From Hevea brasiliensis (lineage: Eukaryota > Streptophyta > Magnoliopsida > Malpighiales > Euphorbiaceae), in assembly GCF_030052815.1 (NCBI RefSeq), contig NC_079500.1:1922001-1986000 (forward strand): a stretch of 64,000 nucleotides of DNA, read 5' to 3'. Below are positions 11,814 to 23,444 of this stretch, one piece after another (within the stretch, counting starts at the first letter, position 1; every line of letters begins with the position of its first letter). The notes beneath the pieces were generated by a model. It saw only the letters and a program-made list of their open reading frames with translations. It was not told the origin of the DNA and ran no database searches. Made by a program: the position numbers and the translations under genes.

Positions 11814-14043
11814 AATTTTGAGTGAGTATGGTCAAGCTAAAGACCTAAACTTAGCATTTTTGTACATAACTCATAATTTTCCATTAATTCTTTATTTCTT
11901 TTATATATTTGTTTTAAGCTTTTCTATACTCCTTACTCAGAATCTAACATTGTTCTAATTTCCTTGTGCAGATGGGATGCAATTCATTGCAAGCAAATGA
12001 GCATAAAAAAAAATTGTTTTTGTGTTAGCTCCCCATGCTAAAAAAAAAAAAAAAAAAAAAAAAGCCCACTAAACCATAAAAAAAAAAAAAAATTCATGTA
12101 TTTATTTTAGTTGCTTAATTCATTAGTGTTTTTAACTTGTTTAGTTAATATTCTGCTTGTGTTGTTTTTCCTTTACTTGAACCATTTACTTATTCAGTTT
12201 TTTTAGTTCCTCATAAAATACATTTTTCTTTTATGTTTTTAGTACATTGCTCACTTGCTTTGATTTGCTACTTTGGATTTACACTTGATGGCTATATTTT
12301 TGAGCTTAACCTCTCTATTTCAACTTTTTGAGTTTAATTGATTTAATGAATTCCATTGCACTGTTTCTTTTGCAATGAGTGCAGCAGCTGTCCAAATTTT
12401 ATTTAATTAAATTGGCTGTACTTCAATGAGGTAACAATTCTCATCTCCGCTTGTGTCACTTTCAACACAAGTTGTGCTATCGCTTATGCAACAGGGTAAT
12501 AATTCTTTATGCACATATAGCCAAATTATCCCATTCCTTGCACTCTTTTAACATTGAGGACAATGTTCATTCTAAGTATGGGGGAGAGGGTAAATTTTTT
12601 GCAAAATTACTTTTTCCTTTTTCATTTAGCGACACACTCATACTTGTACATATTCACATACATACACTTGCATATAGCTTCATACACTTAGTTATGCATA
12701 CTTAGTTACATATAGGTTGACTATACATTTACACTCATGCATTTCATTCATTCATTTAAAATTTTTGGATTTTTAAACCAGTTTTTGAATTCCATAAGTT
12801 GCTTATTCAAGCAATCCAACTTGCCTTTAGATGGTTAGTGGAATGAAAGTTCCAGCTGGGTACAAAGTCTTAAGCATTATTCTTTCTCTTACTTAATAGC
12901 TGAAAATTAATACATTCATCTAGGTATGCAGATTCTGATTAGTTATTTTGAGTTTTGAGTGTCTGGATAAGCCTTTAAGAAAGAAAATGGTCATTGTCGT
13001 CTCACCATTCCTAGAACAAGCATCTTAGATCTTTCAAAGCGAAATTTTTAACCTGCATTTGATAAGAATATGATTTAGGCATTTCTTCATATTTTAAACC
13101 TCACATTTAGCCTTAACCTACCTTAATTTCATTTTAACCCTTGCAAACCCCCTTGAACCTTAATTCCCTAATTTCTTTGGAACCCAAATCATTTACCTAG
13201 CCATAAAACCTAAACACTACCACCTATCTATGAGAATAATATTTTAGTAATTAAGTGCATAAAAAAATATATAAAAAAAAAATCTCGGAGGATTGAAACA
13301 TCTTGAAAAGTGCTAGAGTAATTGTGAAAAGTTGAAAAGGTCACCAAAATATCCCAAAGGTAATTTTGGGTGTGACATGAAATAGGGACACATACAAAAT
13401 CAAAATAAAATAAAATAAATAAGCATAAAAAGTAGTCCCTTTGTATAATCATTGTGATAGCACTTGAGATTCATTGTGAATTTCTTTCCTCTTGACTTGA
13501 TAAAAAAAAAAAAAAAAAAAATGGATGCACTTTGAGTTTCATGATTAATATTATTCTCATATTTTGTTTACCTTATTCCCTTTCTTTGTTAACCACAATC
13601 TTACCCTATTAGACCCCATTACAACCCTTAAAAAGACCTAATGATTCTTTGAAAAATGCTTGTTACATTAGTAGAGTTAGATCTTTTATGCTTGCATATG
13701 GGTTTGGCAATAAAATCTTCCATACATTACTCACCATCTATTTGAGACACATTGGCTATCTATTTCATTTAGGTTTGTTTTGGCACAATTGACTCTTGTA
13801 GCTGGTTGGTATTTGTTGCTTGGGTTGATTGGTTAATTCTTAGCTATTCTGTAATTGTTGAGAGTGCTTGCTTCATTCTTTGTGCTTTTGCTGGTGGCAA
13901 CTTGGAATGTTGGTGGCTAGAGGTAAGTTGGTGGTTTGGATTAGTGAATTTTGTGTTTTCAAAGACTGATTCTATTCCCTTCCAAATGAGTTTCAATGAA
14001 ATTTTTGCTTGAGGACAAGCAAGAGTTTGAGTATGGGGGAATT
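11814..14043 (+). other. 3' internal non-coding region of Athila copy 1
   Basis: 2.2 kb between the pol stop and the 3' LTR, the place where some Athila elements carry an env-like ORF. No long frame exists here. It has long poly-A runs (about 12041-12063, 12078-12093, 13501-13520) and a polypurine-like motif GTATGGGGGAGAGGG at about 12576-12590 preceded by TTGAGGACAA, a layout repeated at the true polypurine tract. Confidence 0.8.
14031..14043 (+). promoter_or_regulatory. Polypurine tract of Athila copy 1
   Basis: GTATGGGGGAATT directly before the 3' LTR, the expected plus-strand priming site. It is preceded by TTGAGGACAA at 14009-14018. Confidence 0.85.
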
Positions 14044-15652
14044 TGATGCATGCATTTTATATCATCATTTAGGTATAATTTTTGCACATAATTTACCCTT
14101 ATTCATAGCTATTATTTTAGATATTAGTATATATTTAGTCAATTTTACAATTTTCACATTTCTTAGTTTAATTTTTGGAATTTATTTGCTTTGTAGGTTA
14201 AATCTGGAGAAATTTGATGAATTTTGATCAGAGTAGCCATTTGGAGGAGATTAAAGTCGAATTGCAAAAATTTTGAAGTTGAGTTAAAAATGGCCGAGAG
14301 CGACACAACCTGCAGCACAACCGAATTAGCTTATGTCGCAGGTTGTGTCGATCGTCAGATATTCACGCCGAGAGCGACACAACCCGCGACACAACTGACT
14401 CGGCTTATGTCGTTTTTACTGGAAAATAATTGACGTGGCATTTCCGTTACTCCAGCTTTTTACCTCACTTTCTCTGGATCTTTCCCCCTTTTACCCATTC
14501 TAGAACAGTCCCCTCGCCTATATAAAGTGCCCTTTATCACTTTCTTTCCATATAGAGAGCAAGGGAGTCATTTTCGGAAAAGTTAGAAAGAGAGAAGAAG
14601 GAGCACCTTCTGCATTTTCTTCCAGCAGCAGCAAGGATCACGTTTCTGCACTTTTCTGCAGAGATCCTTCTGCAATTTGCTGGGTTTTTCTACCCTTTAG
14701 CTTACATTTCCATTATTTCTTCATTTCTTCATTTGGGTTTGTCTTTAAACAATGATTTTTGAGTAGTTTATTGAGATTCTAGAGATGGGTTTATAAATAT
14801 TGATTTGTTTTGTGGTTTTGAACTGATTTGGCCATTTAAATGAGGATTGTTATATTTTGATTTATTGCTTGTGTGCTTATTGCCTTGCTTGATGAATGGG
14901 CCCTCATTAAGTTAAGTTTTAATCCTTAATAGATGGACTGAAAAGTGAATATTGGGGATGGATAATCTTGCAATAAACTTTATTTTCTTGGTGTTAGAAA
15001 TAAGCTAAGAAGATTAAGGGGAACTTTCCAAAAATCAATTAGAGCTTTAAATGGGTTTTTGTTAGGTTTGAAATACCATGAAAACAAGGTTTGATTTAAT
15101 GAAAACCAATTTTGAGATGCTTGAAAAAGGTTTCAAAAATTTAAGAATTGATTTCCCTCAAAATTGCAATTCTCATGTGTTTGGCTAAATTAGGGATAAA
15201 CCACATGCAAACAATATTGAAAATCCAATCTCTAGAATCAATTTAATTTTCATTGAATTTAGATTTAAATCCTCCAAATCTCATAAATAGCAATTTCAAT
15301 TTAAATCCAATATCTAGAATTACTTTATATTTTTTTAGATTTAATTCTTCTTAATTTCATAAATAGAAATTTCAAATTAATTTTTGGTAATCTAGTCTAA
15401 TTAATTTTAGTTAATTGTTTGATTTAGCATTAATTCCTTAAATACCAATTTTAATTCCAAATTTCATTTTACATCTTTAATTTTTGTCTTAATTTTAATT
15501 TTTAGATTTTATTTTTAATATCTTTTAATTTTTGTCATTCTAATTAGCTTATACTTTTATTTCCAATTTAAGCACAATTCCCTGTGGGATCGATATCATT
15601 TTTTTTAAAACTATACTACTGTGACCCGTGCACTTGCGGACACACCGTACCA
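14044..15652 (+). repeat. 3' LTR of Athila copy 1
   Basis: 1,609 bp with TG..CA ends, followed by TSD ACTTT (15653-15657). TATATAAA is at 14519-14526. The GC-rich block (about 14295-14410) has direct repeats CGAGAGCGACACAACC at 14295-14310 and 14369-14384, and an inverted copy GCAGGTTGTGTCG at 14338-14350. The LTR lies about 780 bp upstream of the LEA_2 gene in the same orientation. Confidence 0.95.
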
Positions 15653-15657
15653 ACTTT

Positions 15658-16433
15658 AAAAAAATTATTTTAAAATAATAGAAAAAACTAAATAGTTTAT
15701 GAATTAAAAAATAAAAAATTAAATAATATATTTTTTAAAATAGAAGAATTAAAATGCAGCGTAAATAATAATTTTTCCATAGTGTGTGCACAAAGCATTT
15801 GGATTTGATAGATATCGTTAATTCTTGTTCAAAAATGCCTTTATGGCTCATGGATGATGATTTTCCCCATAAAAAGATGAAAACAAAATCAAAGAGAGAG
15901 AAAAGAAATGGTAAAGCGTGCTTACTGTGTCATCATTCCTAACCCATAGGGTATATCAAAGACACAGGCAAATCGGTGGAAAGCAAATTCTACAAAGTGC
16001 CCCCCGTAATTCTCGCTTCATGATTTCTTTCACAATTTGGCTCCCAAAAACTTTATTAAAATCTCTATCTGTTCTTCCTGGGAGAAAAAAGAAACATGAA
16101 ATTTAATTACCCTTTGTGCTTAAATACCTGGAAATTGGCCACCTTATGCTAATAAAAATTGTTAGCCTGGAGGTATGGTGGTCAACATAGGCTTTTGTTT
16201 CAAGCATTATGATTATCAACATTCATCACATTTCCAAAAGCAGCATTGCTTTTCCCTAATTTACTGTATCACAAATCCAAACCCACCATCATATTATTTT
16301 GTCTAAGCTTTTCATCAACCCAAAGCAACCTCTCTGCTCTCTGCTCTGCTATTTCCATTTTAAAAACCCAGCAAAGCTACCCTTTTCCCTGTCAGAAACA
16401 CCCATCCCTCTCTCTCTCTCTCTGAACAAAACA
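15658..16433 (+). other. Upstream region of the LEA_2 gene
   Basis: Non-coding. It holds the probable promoter and 5' UTR of the gene starting at 16434, including a CT-rich stretch just before the ATG (16407-16422). I could not place a convincing TATA box. Confidence 0.5.
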
Positions 16434-17620
16434 ATGACTACCCACAGAAAAATGGATAGTGAAGACCAAGAAACCTTGTTTCACTCTTACCCATGTGCTT
16501 ACTACGTGCAGAGCCCATCCACCATTTCTCATGCAAACAGTGCAGACCTCAAGACCCACAATCTTGAATCCACATTTCACTCTCCATCAAGATCCGATAC
16601 CAATATTCTCCTCAATAAAAACCCAGAGGTTTCAAGATTCACTCTCTCCCGCTACTCCTCCTCTCGTGGCTCCAACAACTCTTTCTTGAATGAGAAGAAG
16701 ATTAGTGGAGATGAGAATGGTGTCAACCGTTTGATCATTGTTGATGGGCATGGACTTGGTGAAGGTGGTTATGGGGTGGAGGAGGTGGAGGAGGATGAGG
16801 ATGAAGAGTATTATTATGGGAGGAAAGGTGAGCTGTGGTGGAGGTATTGTTCTTTTAGAAGGAGCTCTTCTTGTGCTTGGGTTTCTTTGCAAATAAGTTG
16901 GAGATTTTTGGCGAGTTTGGGAACTGCCTTGCTTGTTTTCTACATTGCTACTAGGCCACCACCACCCAAGTTGTCAATCAAGGTACACGATCTATAGCTC
17001 TTTTATCTGCTCATAGGTATCATTAAACTTTGAAGTTGCATTTCTTCTAGTGACAAGTGATAACCGATGAACAAATTAAATAGAGTATGTGAACGTGATC
17101 CAGCTCAAAATCTTAGGCTGAATGGGCAGCCTGCAAGCTACTAATGGGCCCAAAGTGGTCTCAAAATAGTGAACTGAGACTGGTCTTACAATAGATGGGT
17201 TTGTCGTTTAATGCCTAAAAGCCCATAAAATTCTTTGACAGTTTGATAGAATTTTTTTTTTAATTTAATAGAAAATCCACGAGGTATAACAAAACCCATT
17301 ATTAGTTTCTGATATATTTCCTAGTACCAAGTGACCAGTAAAACAGCTAAAGTTTTATTTTATTAATAAAATAATCTATAAAATTTTATTTTATTATAAA
17401 ATAGTCCCTACATCTAAACATTGTATTCAAGTATTATTTATTTTATATTTGAATAATTAAATAAAATTATTTTTAATTCTAAATTGTTTTAAATTGAAAA
17501 GTAATTAATAACAGTAAAATTAATTTATTGATAAAATTTAAATTTAAGGACTAAATTATAATTAAAAACAAACAAAAAACTAACTTGTGAGTTTTGCTAT
17601 ACTTAAGGACTTAGTTGTAA

Positions 17621-17674
<54 letters not shown>

Positions 17675-18269
17675 TTGATTGAAAGTGAGAAAATTGTGAT
17701 GCAGATGGCAGGCATCCAGCAATTCGGACTGGGGGAGGGAGTAGATGGGACAGGTGTTACAACTAAGATCCTCACCTGTAATTGTTCAATGGATCTTCTG
17801 ATAGAAAACAAGTCTAAACTCTTTGGCCTTCACATTCAACCTCCTTTAATGGAAATGTTCTTCGGTCGCCTTCCTTTTGCAACGTCAAGAGTAAGCTTAT
17901 GTTATCCCTTTTAAATTTTACTTTCAAATTCCTCATATAGCTATAATTTGTTTTATATGAGATGTGATCTCAACTAAGCAGGGTCCAAAACTATATGCTG
18001 ATACCCACGGCTCAACATTGTTCCAATTGTCCGTGGGAACAAGGAACAAACCCATGTATGGAGCCGGAAGAAACATGCAGGACATGTTAGAGTCTGGAAA
18101 TGGATTGCCAATTCTGATTCGAGTTAGCTTGAGCTCTCATTTTCGAGTGCTTTCGAACCTTATCGACCCAAAATACCATCACCAAGCAGAATGCCTGTTA
18201 TTCTTGGATAGCAAATATGATAACAAACATCGAACTCAAGCTTATAACAGCACCTGCACAATGTCTTAA
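16434..18269 (+). CDS. LEA_2 / NHL-type membrane-anchored protein (3 exons)
   Basis: Exons 16434-16982, 17705-17890 and 17982-18269, all phase-0 GT..AG junctions, give 340 aa. The N-terminal half is cytosolic, Ser-rich and acidic, with the motif YYVQSPST near residue 22 seen in this plant subfamily and a Glu/Asp-rich stretch (VEEVEEDEDEE). One membrane segment, FLASLGTALLVFYIATRP, precedes the LEA_2-like domain (KLSIK...) carried by exons 2-3, which probably lies outside the cytosol. The family (LEA hydroxyproline-rich glycoprotein, related to NDR1/HIN1-like proteins) is mostly uncharacterised; a role in stress or membrane-wall contact is inference. I chose ATG 16434; the next in-frame ATG, 16452 (MDSEDQ), is possible. 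An in-frame extension to 16299 starts with a non-ATG codon and was not used. Confidence 0.9.
17621..17672. repeat. (ATT)n microsatellite in LEA_2 intron 1
   Basis: About 17 ATT units, 33 bases before the exon 2 acceptor. Confidence 0.95.
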
Positions 18270-20074
18270 CCCTTCTAGCTTCTTGTGTATTACAGAGAGA
18301 ATGATTAGAACTCTTCTTTTTTAATTTGTTTCAGCATATATATGTATGAGAGATCAAGAACAGTGAGGATTATACATAAATTGTAAGAAAGGTTCAAAGA
18401 AATTATGTGCTTATAAGTATAACAAGGGTGGTCTATGTAAAATTTTAGATTATATTTATAATACGTTTATTATGACAATTAATTATAGTAAATCTCATAC
18501 AGATTCTATCATAATTAATGATCAGAATATGTTTATTGCACATAAATCTTTAGTTTCAATTCGCAAGCTAGAAATAAGCAACAAAATCATACACACAATC
18601 CATTCCTAATTTCACTAACTGGTCTGCAAAACTATTAGCCCCACGAAGTGTGTGAATATATGACCAAAAACTAGTCCTTTACATTAAAAGTTTAATTGAG
18701 GGTTAACCAAAAACTCATATGACCCGACTCGAAGCTAACTCGATCATTTGATTTGATTCTATCAATATAAATTTTAATATGATAGCCCTTATCAACAAGA
18801 GATAATTAAGAGAGGAAGGACCACCATATTAAGTCAGTGAAGCACGGACAAGTTTATATATTTATTATCCAAATTATTGTGCAATTACAAGCATTACAAA
18901 ACAAAACATACCTAAATGATGATAGAAGCCCAACACCGATCTAATTTAATGCAGCACATTAATTATAAATCCAATTAAAAGCTTGAAAATTACAGGATTC
19001 TAATTAATTTTCTGTCTTTATTCATGGAGAAGATAAACTTTACAGCTTTAGCTTTAAGGAATATTAATTATTGTGGGTTTCAATTCTGCATATTGATTGC
19101 AGTGATGAAAAGCAGTATTCCTTATAAAGATGATCTTTTTGAATAGAAAGCCCTTATCAATTTTAAGAAGCCACTAATAATTAGTAGACACTAGTGAAAT
19201 CTTAATTAGGTCATCTCCAAGAACCAAGAAATAAGGGATAGGGATACAATTTATTTAATTTTGGGAATTTTTTTTAATATATGTGAACCAATTTATAGAA
19301 ACCAAAACTAAATCCTCTTTTCTTAGGTAGCATATTTTATAAACGTATTTTTAATTTAATGGAGGTACGACAGGTTGAGTAAAATTAATGAGCTAATATC
19401 AAAAGTAGTCGTCTTTCTTTTTCAGATAAAAAAATTTAAACTCGAGAGTTTTCCACTTTTTGCATGATAATAAAAATACTTTTAATTGATTTAATGGTCC
19501 ATATATTTAAACATGCCTATGCACTTATAACAGATAAAGTTAAAATGACTACGTTTTGAAGCTAATTTTATTTTCTAATTCCAGACAAGCTAATTAAACC
19601 TAGACATTGACCTAATATCCCACTTAAAGTTGAATTGTGTTTTAGCACTATTCATTGAAGCCTAGCTTAAAAGAAAAATCCTAGCATTAATTGCCATTAC
19701 TTTATCAGCAACATTCACTAATCTTGAAGTCAGGTCACACCTATGGTGCAATTAAGTGATTATTAATCCCTAATGCAATGAGATATTATCTTGCTAAGTA
19801 TAAATTAATATAAGAATTTGGAGTGATGTCTACTTCCTTGTAAGATACTTCTTTCTTATGCAAACCACTTTATTTTTATTATATTTTATACAAAATTTTT
19901 TAAATAAATTAATATAAGAATTATTTAGGTGTATGCCCGAGTTAGGATATTACAAGATTCAAGCTTGTAGGTGATCCATTAATTTAGACTAGATTTTATA
20001 CCCAACAAAATTAGTTAAATCGGCAAGAATACTAACTCCTTTTCCTTATCAACAAAAATTTGACTATAATTATT
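18270..20074. other. Intergenic, AT-rich
   Basis: Probable 3' UTR of the LEA_2 gene in the first 100-200 bases, then non-coding AT-rich DNA in which I recognise nothing. Confidence 0.5.
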
Positions 20075-20483
20075 TAGGTTCTATTCAACAAAATCTTTTA
20101 ATATAGTATTTAATATTTTGATTATAGTCAAAACACTACCTCTTATTTATACTATTTGGTAATATAGTGTTTATACTAGTATTTAGTGGTTGAGGGAGTA
20201 GTTTATAAAAAGTTACCCCTCCTAAAGTTTAGAGGTTGAGGAAGTGGTTTATGAAAAGTTACTCTCAACTTTTAGAGATTGAAAGAGCATTTTGACTAAA
20301 ATTAACAAGCTGATACCATTATTTTTATATTTAACAGCTAATCTAATAATTATTTTTGCTAAATATTTTTTCTTTAAATTACTATATAAATAATTAACCA
20401 CTAATAGCTAATATCTAACAACTGACAGCAATTAAAACAGTTAATAGCTACTAGAACAATTAATATTGTCGAACAAGAACCTA
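20075..20483. mobile_element. Candidate hAT-like MITE
   Basis: 409-bp AT-rich segment with imperfect inverted ends, TAGGTTCTATTCAACA on the left against TGTCGAACAAGAACCTA on the right. The interior is rich in GCTAATAGCT/ACAGCTAA-like words typical of plant hAT MITEs. The flanking 8-mers agree only poorly (4 of 8), so the target duplication is not proven. It contains a degenerate about 62-bp tandem duplication near 20188-20275. Confidence 0.45.
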
Positions 20484-22367
20484 TTCTAAATGTATTAACT
20501 TATATGCACTCTTAAAATTGCCTAGGAGCCTAGGAAAGAGATTTAGTAGGACAATTAATTAGTATTTAAAAATGAAGTGAGCAACAATGGAAAATGTTCG
20601 TTCGCACATTGGAAATTAAAGTAAAGCTTCTCCATGCACTAGGGGGGCACCTGGTTTTCAAGATATCTATAAATTTTTTTGCTTCATATGAATATTGCAT
20701 TTTGCTAGCAAGCAATTATCATCATACTCTCCTATTGTTCAAGTAGATTTATACATTAATTGATCAAGTGGGTTAGTTAAGTCTAAACTTTCTGATAGAA
20801 AATATTAATTGTGGGCGACACTAGAAATTGATCATCAATCATTAAGAAAAAGAGCAATATCTATGATATCTAGAATTCCTTAAGCAGTACTCATTTTAGA
20901 TGCAAATAAATGTTATTTTAACGTGGTCTATATATATGCAAAAAAAAAAAAAAAAAAAAAAAAGAAGAGGATTTCGTAATGGAAATAAAGACTCTAGATC
21001 AAAAGCAGAATGATTAGTGTACATACTACAACAAATATGAGAATTAGCAGTAAAAATTTTGTAATAATATTAATTTTGTTGTCTATAAAGTTAATACATA
21101 ATAACAAAATGAACAACTACTGCTAATGATATATAAAAAAAGATATAATAGTAATTCATTAATAGTATATTGCAGTTATGATTGTTGCTACTAATAAGTT
21201 TTTTTTTAGCAACTATAATTTTGTAAAAATCTAAAATGACCTTGATACAAAAGATAAAAATGAAAATAAGAGCCAACAAAAACAAATAGAGTTTTGCTTT
21301 GAAAGGAACATCCAAAAACTTCAAAAGATTATTAGAGCATTAATTAGTTAATGTAAAAATTTCATTAGCATGCATGTTCCTAAACATAGAAATTAATTAA
21401 AGAAACTTATCATGTAAAGATGGAGGGAGCAACAATGGTGGACTAGGGAAGTTCTCTCCTAGTCGTAGGCCTCTCTAATCACTAATGGTGCACTTAACTA
21501 ATAGTTTATGTATATAAATTTTTGCTGTTAAGCATTATTAGAAATCACTTATGCACTTCATGATCTATCACACTACCAAATATTGCCAACATTAATTTTG
21601 TAACACCACTCTCTTATTAATCACCATTTATAATAATATTTCTTATTTTTTAAAAATAATTATTATACATCGATCAATTCTTCTATATGCATGCCTGCCA
21701 AAATTGGAAGTTCCACTACTATATATGAACCTCATCTTCTTATGTGGGAAAAGACAGCATATAGTTGGAATTTTTGTTCAACTTCATAAAACATTCGTTT
21801 GATTCAAGTTTGTTGAAGCAAGTGAGATCGTACATTATTTAATTTTTTTCCTACTGAAATTAAAATTTAATAAATATTTAATTTAATTAATTTCTTTTTT
21901 TTATCAATTCTCATATTTTTATTGAAAAAAAATTTAATTCTTTTAATTTTTAAAAAATAATTTTAAAAGAAATCGAAATTCAACCTGATTATATTAGAAT
22001 TCAATTGAAATTTTTTTTTTTTACAATTATTTCAAAGAAGACTTTATAAAAGTTAACAAAATAAAGTGATACAATCGTTTGTGATGGAAAATGTTAAGAA
22101 AAAAAATAGTATTTGAAAAGTACGTTGTGATTTAGACATTTTTAAGTAAGATTTTATAATTTAAATTTTATAATAAAATGGTATTTTATGTTCACATTGA
22201 TTAACTAAAAGAATAAGGCGGTCTCAAATTTAAGTTTCCATCTATTTATTTTAGAATTCCACTATTTCCGCCATATCTTTATCCTGGCTGAAATTTAGAA
22301 TTCCTCCACATACGAGGGGCCAATCTTAACTTGAAATCTTATCGCTTGAGATTGCATTGCATGTGTC
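20484..22367. other. Intergenic, AT-rich
   Basis: No coding exons. A 23-base poly-A run is at about 20940-20962, followed by a stretch (about 21020-21250) with ACTACAACAAAT and repeated GCTACTAA/TTAGCAGTAA words that could be a decayed DNA transposon. Confidence 0.4.
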
Positions 22368-22737
22368 TTCCACACGAAAGTAGATTCCAAGATTTCCATA
22401 GTGGCTTTATGATATGGCAAAACTTATCCTCACCACATGTTCATATATTAAATATCTATATTTTTGCTTTATTGCTTAAGAATTTTATCATGAAAAGAAA
22501 ACAAAGGGACAATCATTAGATCAAAATTTTGTTTTTGAGTTAGGGTATGCACATGCATTCTTAATACATATAATCTATAGTGCATAAGAAAAAGCTTGAT
22601 GACTAGAATCCAATTCATATTGAAATTGGCATGGCATGCGATAATAATGTGGTTGCCACACGAAAGTGGATTCCATTGTATTAGTTTAATCGAACTTGAC
22701 ATCGTGGCATCCAAGGCTTCCACACGAAAGTGGATTT
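22368..22737. repeat. Three dispersed copies of a CCACACGAAAGTGGATTC motif
   Basis: Near-identical 18-21-bp copies at 22368-22388 (one mismatch, AGTAG for AGTGG), 22656-22674 and 22718-22737, each preceded by a GCAT-rich stretch. The core CCAC-N6-GTGG is a small dyad. They are not evenly spaced (about 286 and 63 bp). Confidence 0.7.
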
Positions 22738-23129
22738 CTTTTTTTCTTTTCTTTATGTGAACAGAGTTTCCTCCGTATAAGTAAGGGTTTATAATAAAAA
22801 TTACATATCAGTCACTAAGAAAATCGATTGATAAGACTCAAATTCTCAACCTTACGAGAGCGTGATTAAGTCTTGTCAACTAAACCGACCTTCGATGACC
22901 ATAAAGATGTACTTCATCTTTATATCATTTATTCTTGTATGATATATGCTTGATGAGTTGCCTCAAGATTATGTCTTCACCTTTTAGAAACCATTTTTGG
23001 GTTTTTTTTTTATATATAAATTTAAACAAAATGCAATTTTCGATTGTGAGAAGATATATATTTCACCTAAATAATTTGAGAAGACATAATATCTTCATAA
23101 TCTACCTAAACAATGTTTATCAATCCATT
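22738..23129. other. Intergenic before the Copia element
   Basis: AT-rich flank of the Copia insertion; nothing recognised. Confidence 0.4.
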
Positions 23130-23134
23130 CTTTT
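23130..23134. repeat. Target-site duplication CTTTT (left, Copia)
   Basis: CTTTT just before the Copia 5' LTR, matched by CTTTT at 38783-38787 just after its 3' LTR, 15.6 kb away. It shows that the two LTRs belong to one insertion. Confidence 0.85.
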
Positions 23135-23317
23135 TATTAGCATAATTACAGCAATTAGCATGATTATAGGAGATTTATGTAGCATAATCACAGCAATTAT
23201 TATTCTTGTCTAAATTAGCTCATATTCTCATGTATAAATAGATGTAATATCTCTGTAAATAAGACATAGATAAATACACAATCCTTTTCTTCATTACTTG
23301 TATTCTTTATTCTAACA
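23135..23317 (+). repeat. 5' LTR of Copia element
   Basis: 183 bp, starting TATTAG where the 3' LTR has TGTTAG (the terminal TG is mutated) and ending TTCTAACA. TATAAATA at 23233-23240 is the likely promoter. It has one copy of a 42-bp unit that is tandemly doubled in the 3' LTR. Confidence 0.9.
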
Positions 23318-23330
23318 TGGTATCAGAGCC
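23318..23330 (+). promoter_or_regulatory. Primer-binding site (initiator tRNA-Met)
   Basis: TGGTATCAGAGCC directly after the LTR, the classic plant Copia primer site complementary to the 3' end of initiator tRNA-Met. Confidence 0.95.
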
Positions 23331-23444
23331 GTAAAACTTTTATTTCTAGTTTCTAGGGTCTCTCTTCTCTCTCTACAACCTGTTCTGGTTCATTCTTTCA
23401 TTCTTGTTATTATACCATTTTTTTTTCTCCTCATCTTATTATCA

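Larger units (their letters stand above)
4547..15652 (+). mobile_element. Ty3/Gypsy LTR retrotransposon, Athila lineage, copy 1
   Basis: Full-length 11.1-kb element: 5' LTR (4547-6146), tRNA-Asp-type primer site (6153-6170), long gag-pol frame (6279-11813), 2.2-kb non-coding 3' internal region (11814-14043) ending in a polypurine tract, and 3' LTR (14044-15652). It is flanked by the 5-bp duplication ACTTT. The Athila assignment rests on the 1.6-kb LTRs, the primer site, Gag type, the protease motif DLGAS and domain order protease-RT-RNase H-integrase. The element is inactive as read because of a stop codon in RT. A second copy lies in reverse orientation at 27383-38466. Confidence 0.95.

Noticed and set aside
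11814..14043. Possible env-like gene of the Athila element
   Set aside because: Only short scattered frames exist; no signal peptide plus transmembrane protein of useful length in either copy.
14224..14433. Short frame in the Athila LTR (MAESDTTCSTTELAY...), also present in copy 2 at 28524-28748
   Set aside because: It lies upstream of the LTR TATA box, covers the repeat block, and is disrupted in the 5' LTR of copy 1. Its recurrence follows from LTR homology, not from coding selection that I can see.
21020..21250. Possible CACTA transposon end (ACTACAACAAAT)
   Set aside because: Only one end-like word and no partner end or 3-bp duplication found.
22368..22737. CRISPR-like array
   Set aside because: Repeats are too few, unevenly spaced and in a plant nuclear context.
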